Shown: in pieces, positions 26,475 to 34,070 of the stretch
Numbering within the stretch: the first letter of the stretch is position 1
Layout: each line of letters begins with the position of its first letter
NCBI RefSeq assembly: GCF_049860805.1
Contig: NZ_CP187555.1
Coordinates: 3,348,001-3,412,000, forward strand
Direction of reading: 5' to 3'
Length of the DNA: 64,000 nucleotides
DNA from: Parabacteroides sp900760525
GTDB lineage: Bacteria > Bacteroidota > Bacteroidia > Bacteroidales > Tannerellaceae
The notes under the pieces: model-generated
Seen by the model: the letters and a program-made list of their open reading frames with translations, nothing else
Databases searched by the model: none
Told to the model about the DNA's origin: nothing
Position numbers and translations under genes: made by a program

Positions 26475-26705
26475 AACAATATAATTGGGAAAAGAAAGGA
26501 GTTCCTGCCTACAGATTCACAAACTTCAGCAGAAACTCCCGGACTTTTCCTCATTCAATAACAGATAAAGAAGGAGGTGAGCACAAAAGTAGTAAATTTA
26601 GGAACAACAACAAAAGGGTTAGAAATCACCCATTCCGGGAAATGATACCGGACAAAAGATTCAAAACTAATTATAAGTCTATAAATCCCTAAAAATAATA
26701 CGAAA
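26475..26705. other. 231-bp gap before the second NVEALA gene
   Basis: Non-coding. It contains a hairpin with arms GGAGTTCCTGC (26498-26508) and GCAGAAACTCC (26529-26539), 10 of 11 pairing. This could act as a processing or partial-termination site between the two halves of the operon. No clear TAnnTTTG promoter is seen. A 130-codon frame from 26300 continues through here in the wrong frame and is a shadow. Confidence 0.5.
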
Positions 26706-26939
26706 ATGGGAAAGAAATTTTTTGGCGTAATCGCTTTTGTTGCGATCGCCGCAGCAGCAGGCTGGAACTACCAGCAGAATAAACAAGAAGTTGAACTTTC
26801 TGACTTGGCATTGGCTAATGTGGAAGCGTTAGCTGCTGGTGAAGGAGAAGGCATCCTAGATTGTCCCAATGGTTGCTTAACTGATAGCGGTATTTGTTTC
26901 TGTTATGGTTACCATCCATATAAAGAAGCAAGTTGGTAA
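26706..26939 (+). CDS. NVEALA-family precursor peptide 2
   Basis: A 77-residue peptide with a hydrophobic N-terminus (about 5-19) and the exact motif LALANVEALAAGEGEG (34-49), NVEALA at 38-43. Four cysteines follow (C53, C57, C64, C66). The motif position and the first cysteine (53) are the same as in peptide 1, although the remainder differs. The stretch QEVELSDLALANVEALAAGE resembles the LSxxEL...GG leader of exported natural products. It is followed after 80 bp by a TolB-like lipoprotein, mirroring peptide 1 and its propeller. Likely exported; bioactivity unknown. Confidence 0.9.
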   Translation: MGKKFFGVIAFVAIAAAAGWNYQQNKQEVELSDLALANVEALAAGEGEGILDCPNGCLTDSGICFCYGYHPYKEASW

Positions 26940-27019
26940 TTTATACAAATTACAAAATAGTTAAAGGGGAGGAAAACTAACCTCCCTCTTTTCTACATAA
27001 ATTAAACATCTAATATAAA

Positions 27020-28045
27020 ATGAAATATTTTTTTCTTCTATTCAACCTCCTGTGGATATTACTCACATTAAGCTGTGAGCAACATTCGGAATCTATCAAA
27101 TACTACAATGCGCAAAGCAAGATCCAAAATATTAAAGAGAACATACGGGAAATTCCAATTGAAGATGTTGCCATATCCAACTTCGGGACACCTTTTATTC
27201 TGAACAATTACATAATAATCAGTGATTACAAATCGTTTGACAAGTTGATTCATGTCTTTGACAAAAACACATTTGCTTACTTGGCCAGTGTAGGAGATCG
27301 TGGGCAAGGACCGTCAGAAATAGCCAATATGGGAAGTATTATTCCTGATGAAGCGAATAACTCATTTTATGTTTTCGATCATGGCCACCAATTGTTATAT
27401 GATTATCCTATAGACAGCATACTTTCTAATCCAGTCTATCAGCCTCAGAAAAAAACAGACATAAACGCTTTGGAATTTCCTTTTATGATGCAATATGTCA
27501 ATGATACACTTTCCTATGCACTATATATGCATGTTCTAAATCCAGGAGATTATATTCCTATGGTCGGAAAATGGAATATGCAAACTCAAAAGACGAAATT
27601 TATGGAATATACCGGACATCCCCAAATAACTAAAAAACGTGTAAGTTTTGCAGCTTCCCCAGAAAATAATCTTTATGCAGAAGTATATTGGTATCACGAT
27701 TTGATAACCCTATGCACATTAGAAGGGAAACTTAAATATACATTATATGGGGCGAAATGGGATAAGCAAAAATCCAACCAAAATGGTTACTACTCCCATG
27801 TTACCTTTTGTAAAGACAAGTTAATCGCAGACTATTTAGGAGATACCAGATTCAAAAAGGGATCAAACAAAAGTAACAGCACAACCAAGTTAATTGTCTT
27901 CAACTTGACAGGAGAGTATTTGACCACTTTAGAAACAGGCTACTCAATCCAGTCTTTTTGCTATGATAAAGAAAACAATCGACTTATCATTGCCTTTGAC
28001 GATGAGATTCAATTTGGATATTTAGATCTTGACACGATTATATAA
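27020..28045 (+). CDS. TolB-like 6-bladed propeller lipoprotein
   Basis: A 341-residue lipoprotein (signal MKYFFLLFNLLWILLTLSC, C19). The propeller blades include IISDYKSFDKLIHVFDKNTF and VGDRGQGPSEIANMGS. It is a paralogue of 18109-19110, with the same terminal YDKENNRLII and DEIQFGYL blocks. The DNA is AT-rich compared with the signal peptidase gene downstream. Its place right after NVEALA peptide 2 matches the peptide-plus-propeller order seen with peptide 1. A receptor or scaffold role for the mature peptide is a guess. Confidence 0.83.
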   Translation: MKYFFLLFNLLWILLTLSCEQHSESIKYYNAQSKIQNIKENIREIPIEDVAISNFGTPFILNNYIIISDYKSFDKLIHVFDKNTFAYLASVGDRGQGPSEIANMGSIIPDEANNSFYVFDHGHQLLYDYPIDSILSNPVYQPQKKTDINALEFPFMMQYVNDTLSYALYMHVLNPGDYIPMVGKWNMQTQKTKFMEYTGHPQITKKRVSFAASPENNLYAEVYWYHDLITLCTLEGKLKYTLYGAKWDKQKSNQNGYYSHVTFCKDKLIADYLGDTRFKKGSNKSNSTTKLIVFNLTGEYLTTLETGYSIQSFCYDKENNRLIIAFDDEIQFGYLDLDTII

Positions 28046-28110
28046 TCACAAGAAATATCTTCCTTTCCATTTTTAGAAAAAGAAAGAATATAGATTAAAC
28101 GGAACAATAT

Positions 28111-30141
28111 ATGTCAGTAAGATTCTTTTTACACCTGCTATTATTACTCTCTGCCTGTACCCCCGTTGAAGACAAATCATTAATTCATGCCTTCAAATTT
28201 GCGGATAAAAACAGGCAGGAGTTAAAACGTATATTGGAACAGTATCAAGAAGACTCCCCAAAATTTGCAGCATCTCATTTCATCATCCGAAATATGTTAG
28301 GGAAACAGTCGGTGGACACAAACTCCATCAAAGCCTCTCAACCCTATTTTGATGCGTGGGCTGCCTACTTTGAAAAGTACGGTCGATATAAAAACGGAGC
28401 CCACTATGTTATTTGCGATAGTATCAATCGGTTGCATCCAAATAAAAGAGTGCATACTCGATATATAGCAGATCTTCAACACATATCCGCTGATTTTCTA
28501 ATCCGCCACATCGACTATTGCTTCCATATATGGCAACAATATCCGTGGTGTAAAGACATTGACTTTGACACATTTTGTAAATACATTCTTCCATATACGA
28601 CAAGCAACTGTTATTGGGAATATGCTTCTGATTTTTTTCTTCAAAAATATGCAGAACTGCGAGACACTGTTCAACAAAAATCATACAAAGAAATCGGAGC
28701 TATCCTGTCGAAAGATGTTGACAGGACCTTTGCTCAAAATTGGGTGCTTTTTACTCGAAAATATCCGGGATTGCTTCCCACCACCTTTGAAAACCTTGCA
28801 AAAGCACAGATCGGGACCTGCCTGGAAGCAAATATCTATAAAATCGCTGCATTACGGGCAAACGGTATTCCAGCAGCTTTAAATACTTTTCCCAACTGGG
28901 GCAATGCCAATTCTCCCCATTTTTGGACGGAAATAATCGGAGATGAACACATTGAGAAATTGTACGATAATGCCCAACGACCATACATTTCAGATAGTGA
29001 TATACTGGTCGACAATATATTCTGGAAAAACACCTACAGCCCGACAGTAAAAGATACACTCCCCCATGTTTCCATACAATACTGTAGAACGATTCCAAAG
29101 GTGTACAGGATTAATTATGAGATACAACAAAACTGTTTGGCACTCAGAGCGAAAGAGGAAATTCCCGATTTTTTCAGGAACCCGGGGATAGAGGACATTA
29201 CGGATAAATACATCGTGTGCAAAGACATCGAGGTTCCCCTATGGGACAACAAACACAAAAAAGAATATGTCTATTTATGCTGTTATGACGATAATAATTG
29301 GATTCCGGTATGTTGGAGCATCCCAAGAAAAAAACAGGCCTTATTTACTAAAGTCGGTGTGAATGTGCTTTACCTGCCGGCTTACTACGAGAACGGGGCA
29401 ATCATTCCGGCAGGAAATGCTTTTATTCTCAAAGAGAATGGAGAATTAAAATGTTTTTCTGAAGAAGCAGACAAAAAGGAAATATCTGCAACATTCTACT
29501 CGAAAACTCCATACCGCCTACATACAGCGTTGCAAGCCGCAGGAACAATCGGAACCCGTTTTTCCGTTTGCAATAATAAGGATTTATCTGACAGTCTAAA
29601 CGTATATACGATTGAGAAACTGCCTTTTTATGAAGACAGTTTCAAAATTCCGACAAACAAGAAATATCGCTATTTAGTTTGCAATTTTCAAAATACGCCA
29701 ACCTTCCAAGATTCTTATTCCATTGCAGAAATAAAGATTTTCGGAAAAGACCGGCAACAGTTGAAAGGGAAGCTGACAGGAACAAAAGGAATAAGTGACA
29801 ATAAACTCGAAAACGTAATAGATGGAGACAGAGTCTCATTTTATCAAAATGATAAATCAAAGAAACACCAATATATCGTTTTCGACTTCGGTAAACCTTG
29901 TAAAATCGAAAAAGTCGAGTTTTACCCAAGAAGCGACGACAACAGAATCGTTACGGGAGAATTATATGAATTATTCTATTGGGACAAAAAATGGATTTCA
30001 TTAGGTCAGCAATATAGCAAAGATAACAAATTAACATTCCATAATATACCCCAAAATGCCCTATTCCGCATTCATAACCATACGCGGGGAAAAGAACATA
30101 GGCCATTTACTTATGAGGAGGGTAAACAGATGTGGTGGTAA
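28111..30141 (+). CDS. Transglutaminase-like lipoprotein with discoidin-like C-terminus
   Basis: A 676-residue lipoprotein (LLLLLSAC, C16). A transglutaminase-like core is visible: nucleophile in IGTCLEANIYKIAALR (C237), histidine in NSPHFWTEI (H270), and a likely acid at D278. Upstream of the core (about 60-235) is a helical region; downstream is a beta-rich stretch (about 330-530). The end (about 560-655) has a galactose-binding/discoidin-like pattern: NKLENVIDGDRVSFYQ, YIVFDFGKPCKIEKVEFYP. Such proteins could cleave or crosslink peptides or cell-wall material. It starts 65 bp after the TolB-like gene and ends 16 bp before the signal peptidase gene. Base composition is AT-rich. Confidence 0.83.
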   Translation: MSVRFFLHLLLLLSACTPVEDKSLIHAFKFADKNRQELKRILEQYQEDSPKFAASHFIIRNMLGKQSVDTNSIKASQPYFDAWAAYFEKYGRYKNGAHYVICDSINRLHPNKRVHTRYIADLQHISADFLIRHIDYCFHIWQQYPWCKDIDFDTFCKYILPYTTSNCYWEYASDFFLQKYAELRDTVQQKSYKEIGAILSKDVDRTFAQNWVLFTRKYPGLLPTTFENLAKAQIGTCLEANIYKIAALRANGIPAALNTFPNWGNANSPHFWTEIIGDEHIEKLYDNAQRPYISDSDILVDNIFWKNTYSPTVKDTLPHVSIQYCRTIPKVYRINYEIQQNCLALRAKEEIPDFFRNPGIEDITDKYIVCKDIEVPLWDNKHKKEYVYLCCYDDNNWIPVCWSIPRKKQALFTKVGVNVLYLPAYYENGAIIPAGNAFILKENGELKCFSEEADKKEISATFYSKTPYRLHTALQAAGTIGTRFSVCNNKDLSDSLNVYTIEKLPFYEDSFKIPTNKKYRYLVCNFQNTPTFQDSYSIAEIKIFGKDRQQLKGKLTGTKGISDNKLENVIDGDRVSFYQNDKSKKHQYIVFDFGKPCKIEKVEFYPRSDDNRIVTGELYELFYWDKKWISLGQQYSKDNKLTFHNIPQNALFRIHNHTRGKEHRPFTYEEGKQMWW

Positions 30142-30157
30142 CTGATAGAACAGGGCA

Positions 30158-31030
30158 ATGAAGTATATGAATAACATACTAAATTGGGGTGTGAATTTGG
30201 CCCTGACTATTTTCACATTCATTACTTTATGGTTCTTTTGCCAAGTCTTCCTCCTCGCCTCCTTCCGCATCCCGAGCGACTCGATGGAGCCGGAACTGAC
30301 GGAAGGGGACTTTGTGGCGGTCTGGAAACCGACGCTTGGCGCACGGTTGTTCGACCTCAACGCGACGCTGCGGCTGGAACAGACCGCGATACACCGCGTA
30401 CCGGGATTTCGGAGAGTAAGGCGGGGCGATGTGCTGGTCTTTAACTTCCCGCACCCGAACGGCTGGGACAAGATCGAGATGCACATCCTGAAATATTACA
30501 TCAAACGCTGTATCGGTTTGCCGGGCGACACGCTTTCCATCCGGAACGGAAGGTTCCGGATAAACGGCGTGAGTGAACCGCTCGGAAACCTCGACTCGCA
30601 GGATCGGATCGGGCAGACGCCACCGGAAGGGTTCGCCGATGGTATTTACAAGGCATTCCCGTTCGACTCCGCTGTCGGCTGGAACATCCGGAATTTCGGG
30701 CCGCTTTATATTCCTAAAGCCGGCGATCGGATCAAAATGGACCGTACCAACTATGCTTTATATCGCAAGTTGATCGCATGGGAGCAAAAAACAGAAATAG
30801 AATACAGGGATTCAACGGCCTATCTGAACGGTAAACCGATGCAGGAATATCATTTTCAAAAAAACTATTATTTCATGGCAGGCGACAAAGGTATGAACTC
30901 GCAGGATTCCCGTTATTGGGGCTTATTGCCGGAAGAATATATCGTCGGCAAGGCGACGTTTATCTGGAAATCGGTCGATCCATACACCGGCAAGTTCCGA
31001 TGGGACCGGTTCCTCAAAAAGATCGAATAA
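30158..31030 (+). CDS. Signal peptidase I (S26 family), operon-dedicated
   Basis: A 290-residue membrane protease with one N-terminal helix (about 12-34). Box B is RIPSDSMEP with the catalytic serine S42. The general base lysine is K116 in YIKRCIGLPGD. The conserved GDKGMNSQDSRYWG (about 246-259) is box E. All catalytic features are intact. Its place inside an operon with two peptides carrying an EALA motif suggests that it cleaves them, but housekeeping substrates cannot be excluded. The gene is much more GC-rich than the AT-rich genes just upstream. It starts 16 bp after the transglutaminase stop and ends 7 bp before the O-antigen-ligase-like gene. An ATG three codons later is possible. Confidence 0.93.
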   Translation: MKYMNNILNWGVNLALTIFTFITLWFFCQVFLLASFRIPSDSMEPELTEGDFVAVWKPTLGARLFDLNATLRLEQTAIHRVPGFRRVRRGDVLVFNFPHPNGWDKIEMHILKYYIKRCIGLPGDTLSIRNGRFRINGVSEPLGNLDSQDRIGQTPPEGFADGIYKAFPFDSAVGWNIRNFGPLYIPKAGDRIKMDRTNYALYRKLIAWEQKTEIEYRDSTAYLNGKPMQEYHFQKNYYFMAGDKGMNSQDSRYWGLLPEEYIVGKATFIWKSVDPYTGKFRWDRFLKKIE

Positions 31031-31037
31031 AAAACAG

Positions 31038-32867
31038 ATGGGTATGAAAATAAAATACACTGGCATGGAACTCAAACTGCATAGGCATGGAATCCGAATT
31101 GCACTGGCATCCGTTTTCGGGGCGATGCTGATCGCCACGCCGCTTGTCGGCGACAGCGCGTTGGCGAACGGCATCGTGATGGGAAAAGTGTTCTGGTTCC
31201 AACTGTCGATGGCGTTGATGGCGATCGGGACAGCCGCAACGGCATGGTTCGGCGAGAGGAAGGGCATTTCGCTTGCGCTGCCGGATGGACTGTTGCTTTT
31301 GTTTGCCGGGATCACGCTTGCAACATACGACTGGCTACTCGATCCCGAACCCGCGAAATTGCTTTTCGCCGGGCAATTGGTTGTATTATGGTTCCTGTTG
31401 CGCTATTGGCTGGCAGAAGCTCCTTTCTTGAAATTCTTTTTCCTGTTTGTACTGATGCTCACCGCCCTGATCGAAGCCGTCTGGGGAATGCTGCAACTAC
31501 ATGGTTATAGTTATTCCAACCATTCGCTTTTCCGGCTGACGGGCTCTTTCTTTAATCCGGGGCCCTACTCCGGATATCTGGCGGTTATACTGCCGGTTTG
31601 CCTGTGGGCTGCCTTGAAGTTTCAAAAGGGGATGCACTATTTTGCTTGGATATGTGTCGGAGCTATCCTGCTTGTTTTGCCTGCCGGGATGAGCCGGTCG
31701 GCCTGGATGGCGGCGGTCGTGGCTTGCGGATGGGTGTACTGGGCGGAACGGATCGGATGGAGAAAAACGAAAGCTGTATATATAAGGTATAAGAATGCTA
31801 CAATTCCTTTTATTGTGATTGTGGCGATATTGGCGGGATGCGCTATTGCCGGGGGATACGGGATGAAGCGGGATTCGGCGGACGGGCGATTGCTGATGTG
31901 GAAAGTGACAGGGAAAGCGATAGCCGGACATCCGGTTACGGGAACGGGGTTAGGAGGTTTTCCGGAGGCTTACGCGGAAGCGCAGGCGGAGTATTTCAAG
32001 TCCGGAAAGGCGACCGAGAAAGAGAAACGGGTAGCCGGATGCCCCGAATATGCCTTCAACGAATACCTGCAGGTCGGGCTGGAACAGGGGATCGGAGGTT
32101 TGATCGTGTTCGTGGCATGGTTGGGGAGCATAGTGTATTATGGGATCCGGAACAGGCAACATGGAGCGGCCGGTGGCGTGTTGGCGTTAGCGGTGTTCGC
32201 AGTATCGTCCTATCCGTTGCAGTTGCCGTCGTTTTGGGTGGCACTGGTGTTTTTGGGGGCGATCAGCGTGACGAAAGGCGGCACGCTGACACGATCATCC
32301 GCCTTGTCTGTTTCATCCGTGTGTCCTATTACTATAATCAGCCTGTTGTCGCTTGCCTCCGTCTGCCTGTTCATCTTGCAGAAAGGGCAATATGAGGCGT
32401 ATAAACGGTGGGGGCGGATACAGATGATCTACAACAACAAGGCGTATGAATCGGTTGCGGAAGATTATCACGGCTTGCATGACAAGTTGAAGCATAAACC
32501 GGAATTTTTGTTTGAAGAGGCGCAATGCCTCAGCAAGACGGGACAATACACGGAGGCGATACGGGCGTTGGAACGGGCGAAGCGGCTAAGCGGAGATCCG
32601 ATGATCCGGTACATGATCGCTAAGAACCGGCAGGCGCTCGGTGACTACCGGGAAGCGGAAAGGGAACTGCTTCATGCCATCGAAATACTGCCGGAAAGAT
32701 TGTATCCTTACTATCTGTTAGCCAAGCTATACGCAGAGCCGGCATTCTACCAGGCGGATAAATTCCGGGTTGCCACCGAAGCTGTACTGGCTAAAGAACC
32801 GAAGGTCGAAAGCCCCGCAATTCGGGAAATGAGAGGAGAAATAAAAAAGATATTAGAAAAAAAGTAA
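31038..32867 (+). CDS. O-antigen-ligase-like polytopic membrane protein with TPR tail, copy 1
   Basis: A 609-residue inner-membrane protein (ATG 31038 or 31044). About ten to twelve hydrophobic helices fill residues 20-450. The Wzy_C/O-antigen-ligase region includes LFRLTGSFFNPGPYSGYLAV and ITGTGLGGF-like VTGTGLGGFPEAY. The C-terminal about 150 residues are TPR-like (FLFEEAQCLSKTGQYTEAIR, then ALERAKRLSG). The family joins glycans to lipids or proteins, which would fit glycosylation of an exported peptide or lipoprotein, but the substrate is unknown. It is GC-rich, like the signal peptidase gene 7 bp before it, and closes the operon. A paralogue of almost equal length is at 42446-44272. Confidence 0.85.
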   Translation: MGMKIKYTGMELKLHRHGIRIALASVFGAMLIATPLVGDSALANGIVMGKVFWFQLSMALMAIGTAATAWFGERKGISLALPDGLLLLFAGITLATYDWLLDPEPAKLLFAGQLVVLWFLLRYWLAEAPFLKFFFLFVLMLTALIEAVWGMLQLHGYSYSNHSLFRLTGSFFNPGPYSGYLAVILPVCLWAALKFQKGMHYFAWICVGAILLVLPAGMSRSAWMAAVVACGWVYWAERIGWRKTKAVYIRYKNATIPFIVIVAILAGCAIAGGYGMKRDSADGRLLMWKVTGKAIAGHPVTGTGLGGFPEAYAEAQAEYFKSGKATEKEKRVAGCPEYAFNEYLQVGLEQGIGGLIVFVAWLGSIVYYGIRNRQHGAAGGVLALAVFAVSSYPLQLPSFWVALVFLGAISVTKGGTLTRSSALSVSSVCPITIISLLSLASVCLFILQKGQYEAYKRWGRIQMIYNNKAYESVAEDYHGLHDKLKHKPEFLFEEAQCLSKTGQYTEAIRALERAKRLSGDPMIRYMIAKNRQALGDYREAERELLHAIEILPERLYPYYLLAKLYAEPAFYQADKFRVATEAVLAKEPKVESPAIREMRGEIKKILEKK

Positions 32868-32898
32868 TTACGAAAGGCTCGTAACTAAAATATGTTTG

Positions 32899-32906
32899 TA
32901 TATTTG
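32899..32906 (+). promoter_or_regulatory. -7 box of the RND efflux operon
   Basis: TATATTTG, matching TAnnTTTG, 31 bp before the adaptor ATG at 32938. A matching -33 TTG is not obvious, so only the -7 half is supported. Confidence 0.5.
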
Positions 32907-32937
32907 CGAAATGACAACTTTGATAAAACGATAAGAT

Positions 32938-34002
32938 ATGAAATACTACAAATTGTTTGCGATACTGATTCTGGCCGGGATGATGGCTTGCTCCGGTGAA
33001 AAGAAAGAAAAAGGAACCGAAGAAAGCGTAGAAACCGTTCTGCCGGATGAAACAAACGAAGTGACGGTGATGAAGCTGAATATTACTGATTTCAACCACG
33101 AACTGATCAGCAACGGCAAACTGTCTGCCCGGAACTTTGTCGACCTGAAATTCGAATCGGCAGAACCGATCGCCAAGATCTATGTGAAGAACGGCGATCG
33201 CGTGACGAAAGGGCAAAAGCTCGCTGAGCTCTCCACCTTCCGCCTTGCCAACAAGACGGCACAGGCTAAAGATGCACTCGAACGCGCCAAACTGGAACTG
33301 CAGGACGTACTGATCGGACAGGGCTACAAACTGGAAGACTCCACGAAAGTACCGCCCGCAACCATGCAGTTAGTCCGGGTAAAAAGCGGATACGACCAAG
33401 CTTTGATCTCCTATCAACTCGCCGAATATGAACAGCGCAATGCAGTCCTGACCGCCCCTTTCGACGGCATTGTAGCAAACCTGTTCGCCAAACAATTCAA
33501 CACCGCTTCGACCTCGGATGTTTTCTGCTCCATTATCGATACACGCACGTTGGAAGCCGCTTTCACGGTTTTGGAAAGCGAACTGCCGCTTATTAAGACG
33601 GGCGACCGCGTAGAGGTAGCTCCCTTCGCCTTGTCGGACGTCATGGCTGACGGACGTATTTCCGAGATAAACCCGTTAGTGGACAAAGACGGTATGGTGC
33701 AGGTGAAAGCGGCCGTAAGCGATAAAGGCAAGTTGTTCGAAGGTATGAATGTACGCGTGAGCATCCACCGTTCGCTGGGCAAGCAGTTGGTCGTTCCGAA
33801 AAGCGCTGTCGTACTCCGCTCCGGCAAACAGGTCGTATTCACATTAACGGAAGATAAAGCATACTGGAACTATGTACATACAGGTTTGGAAAATGCTGAC
33901 AGCTACACGATAATTGACGGACTGAAAGAAGGAGATACCGTGATCACAAGCGGCAACATCAACCTGGCTCACGAAGCGCCGGTCAAGGTAATTGAAAATT
34001 GA
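32938..34002 (+). CDS. RND efflux periplasmic adaptor (HlyD/MFP family)
   Basis: A 354-residue lipoprotein adaptor (MMACSG, C19) linking the inner-membrane pump to the TolC-like channel. The lipoyl/barrel-sandwich halves are seen around VDLKFESAEPIAKIYVKNGD and LTAPFDGIVANLFAKQFN, with a helical hairpin between (about 100-150). A beta-barrel and membrane-proximal domain follow (about 190-350, VPKSAVVLRSGKQVVFTLTE). It heads the operon with two permeases and one outer-membrane factor. Its last codons (KVIEN) and stop fall inside an AATTGACAATTG-type repeat tract (33988-34022). Export substrate unknown. Confidence 0.93.
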   Translation: MKYYKLFAILILAGMMACSGEKKEKGTEESVETVLPDETNEVTVMKLNITDFNHELISNGKLSARNFVDLKFESAEPIAKIYVKNGDRVTKGQKLAELSTFRLANKTAQAKDALERAKLELQDVLIGQGYKLEDSTKVPPATMQLVRVKSGYDQALISYQLAEYEQRNAVLTAPFDGIVANLFAKQFNTASTSDVFCSIIDTRTLEAAFTVLESELPLIKTGDRVEVAPFALSDVMADGRISEINPLVDKDGMVQVKAAVSDKGKLFEGMNVRVSIHRSLGKQLVVPKSAVVLRSGKQVVFTLTEDKAYWNYVHTGLENADSYTIIDGLKEGDTVITSGNINLAHEAPVKVIEN

Positions 34003-34066
34003 CAATGGACAATTGACAATTCATAAATCATAAATCACAAATCATAATTTATAAATCATAGTTCTA
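33988..34066. repeat. AT-rich repeat tract at the adaptor/permease junction
   Basis: Short tandem motifs: ATTGAAAATTGACAATGGAC and AATTGACAATTC, then CATAAATCATAAATCACAAA and further ATAAATCAT copies. The tract covers the adaptor stop codon and the 68-bp space before permease 1. It belongs to the (A/G)TTGA(A/C)A(A/G) repeat family seen again at 34502-34582 and 37190-37231. Confidence 0.7.
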
Positions 34067-34070
34067 ATAC

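Noticed and set aside
26300..26692. 130-codon frame overlapping the DUF1573 gene
   Set aside because: Arg-rich, begins inside another gene and lacks any export or domain signal.
31038..32867. Capsule or O-antigen cluster
   Set aside because: Only the O-antigen-ligase-like gene is present; no glycosyltransferases or nucleotide-sugar genes are near.
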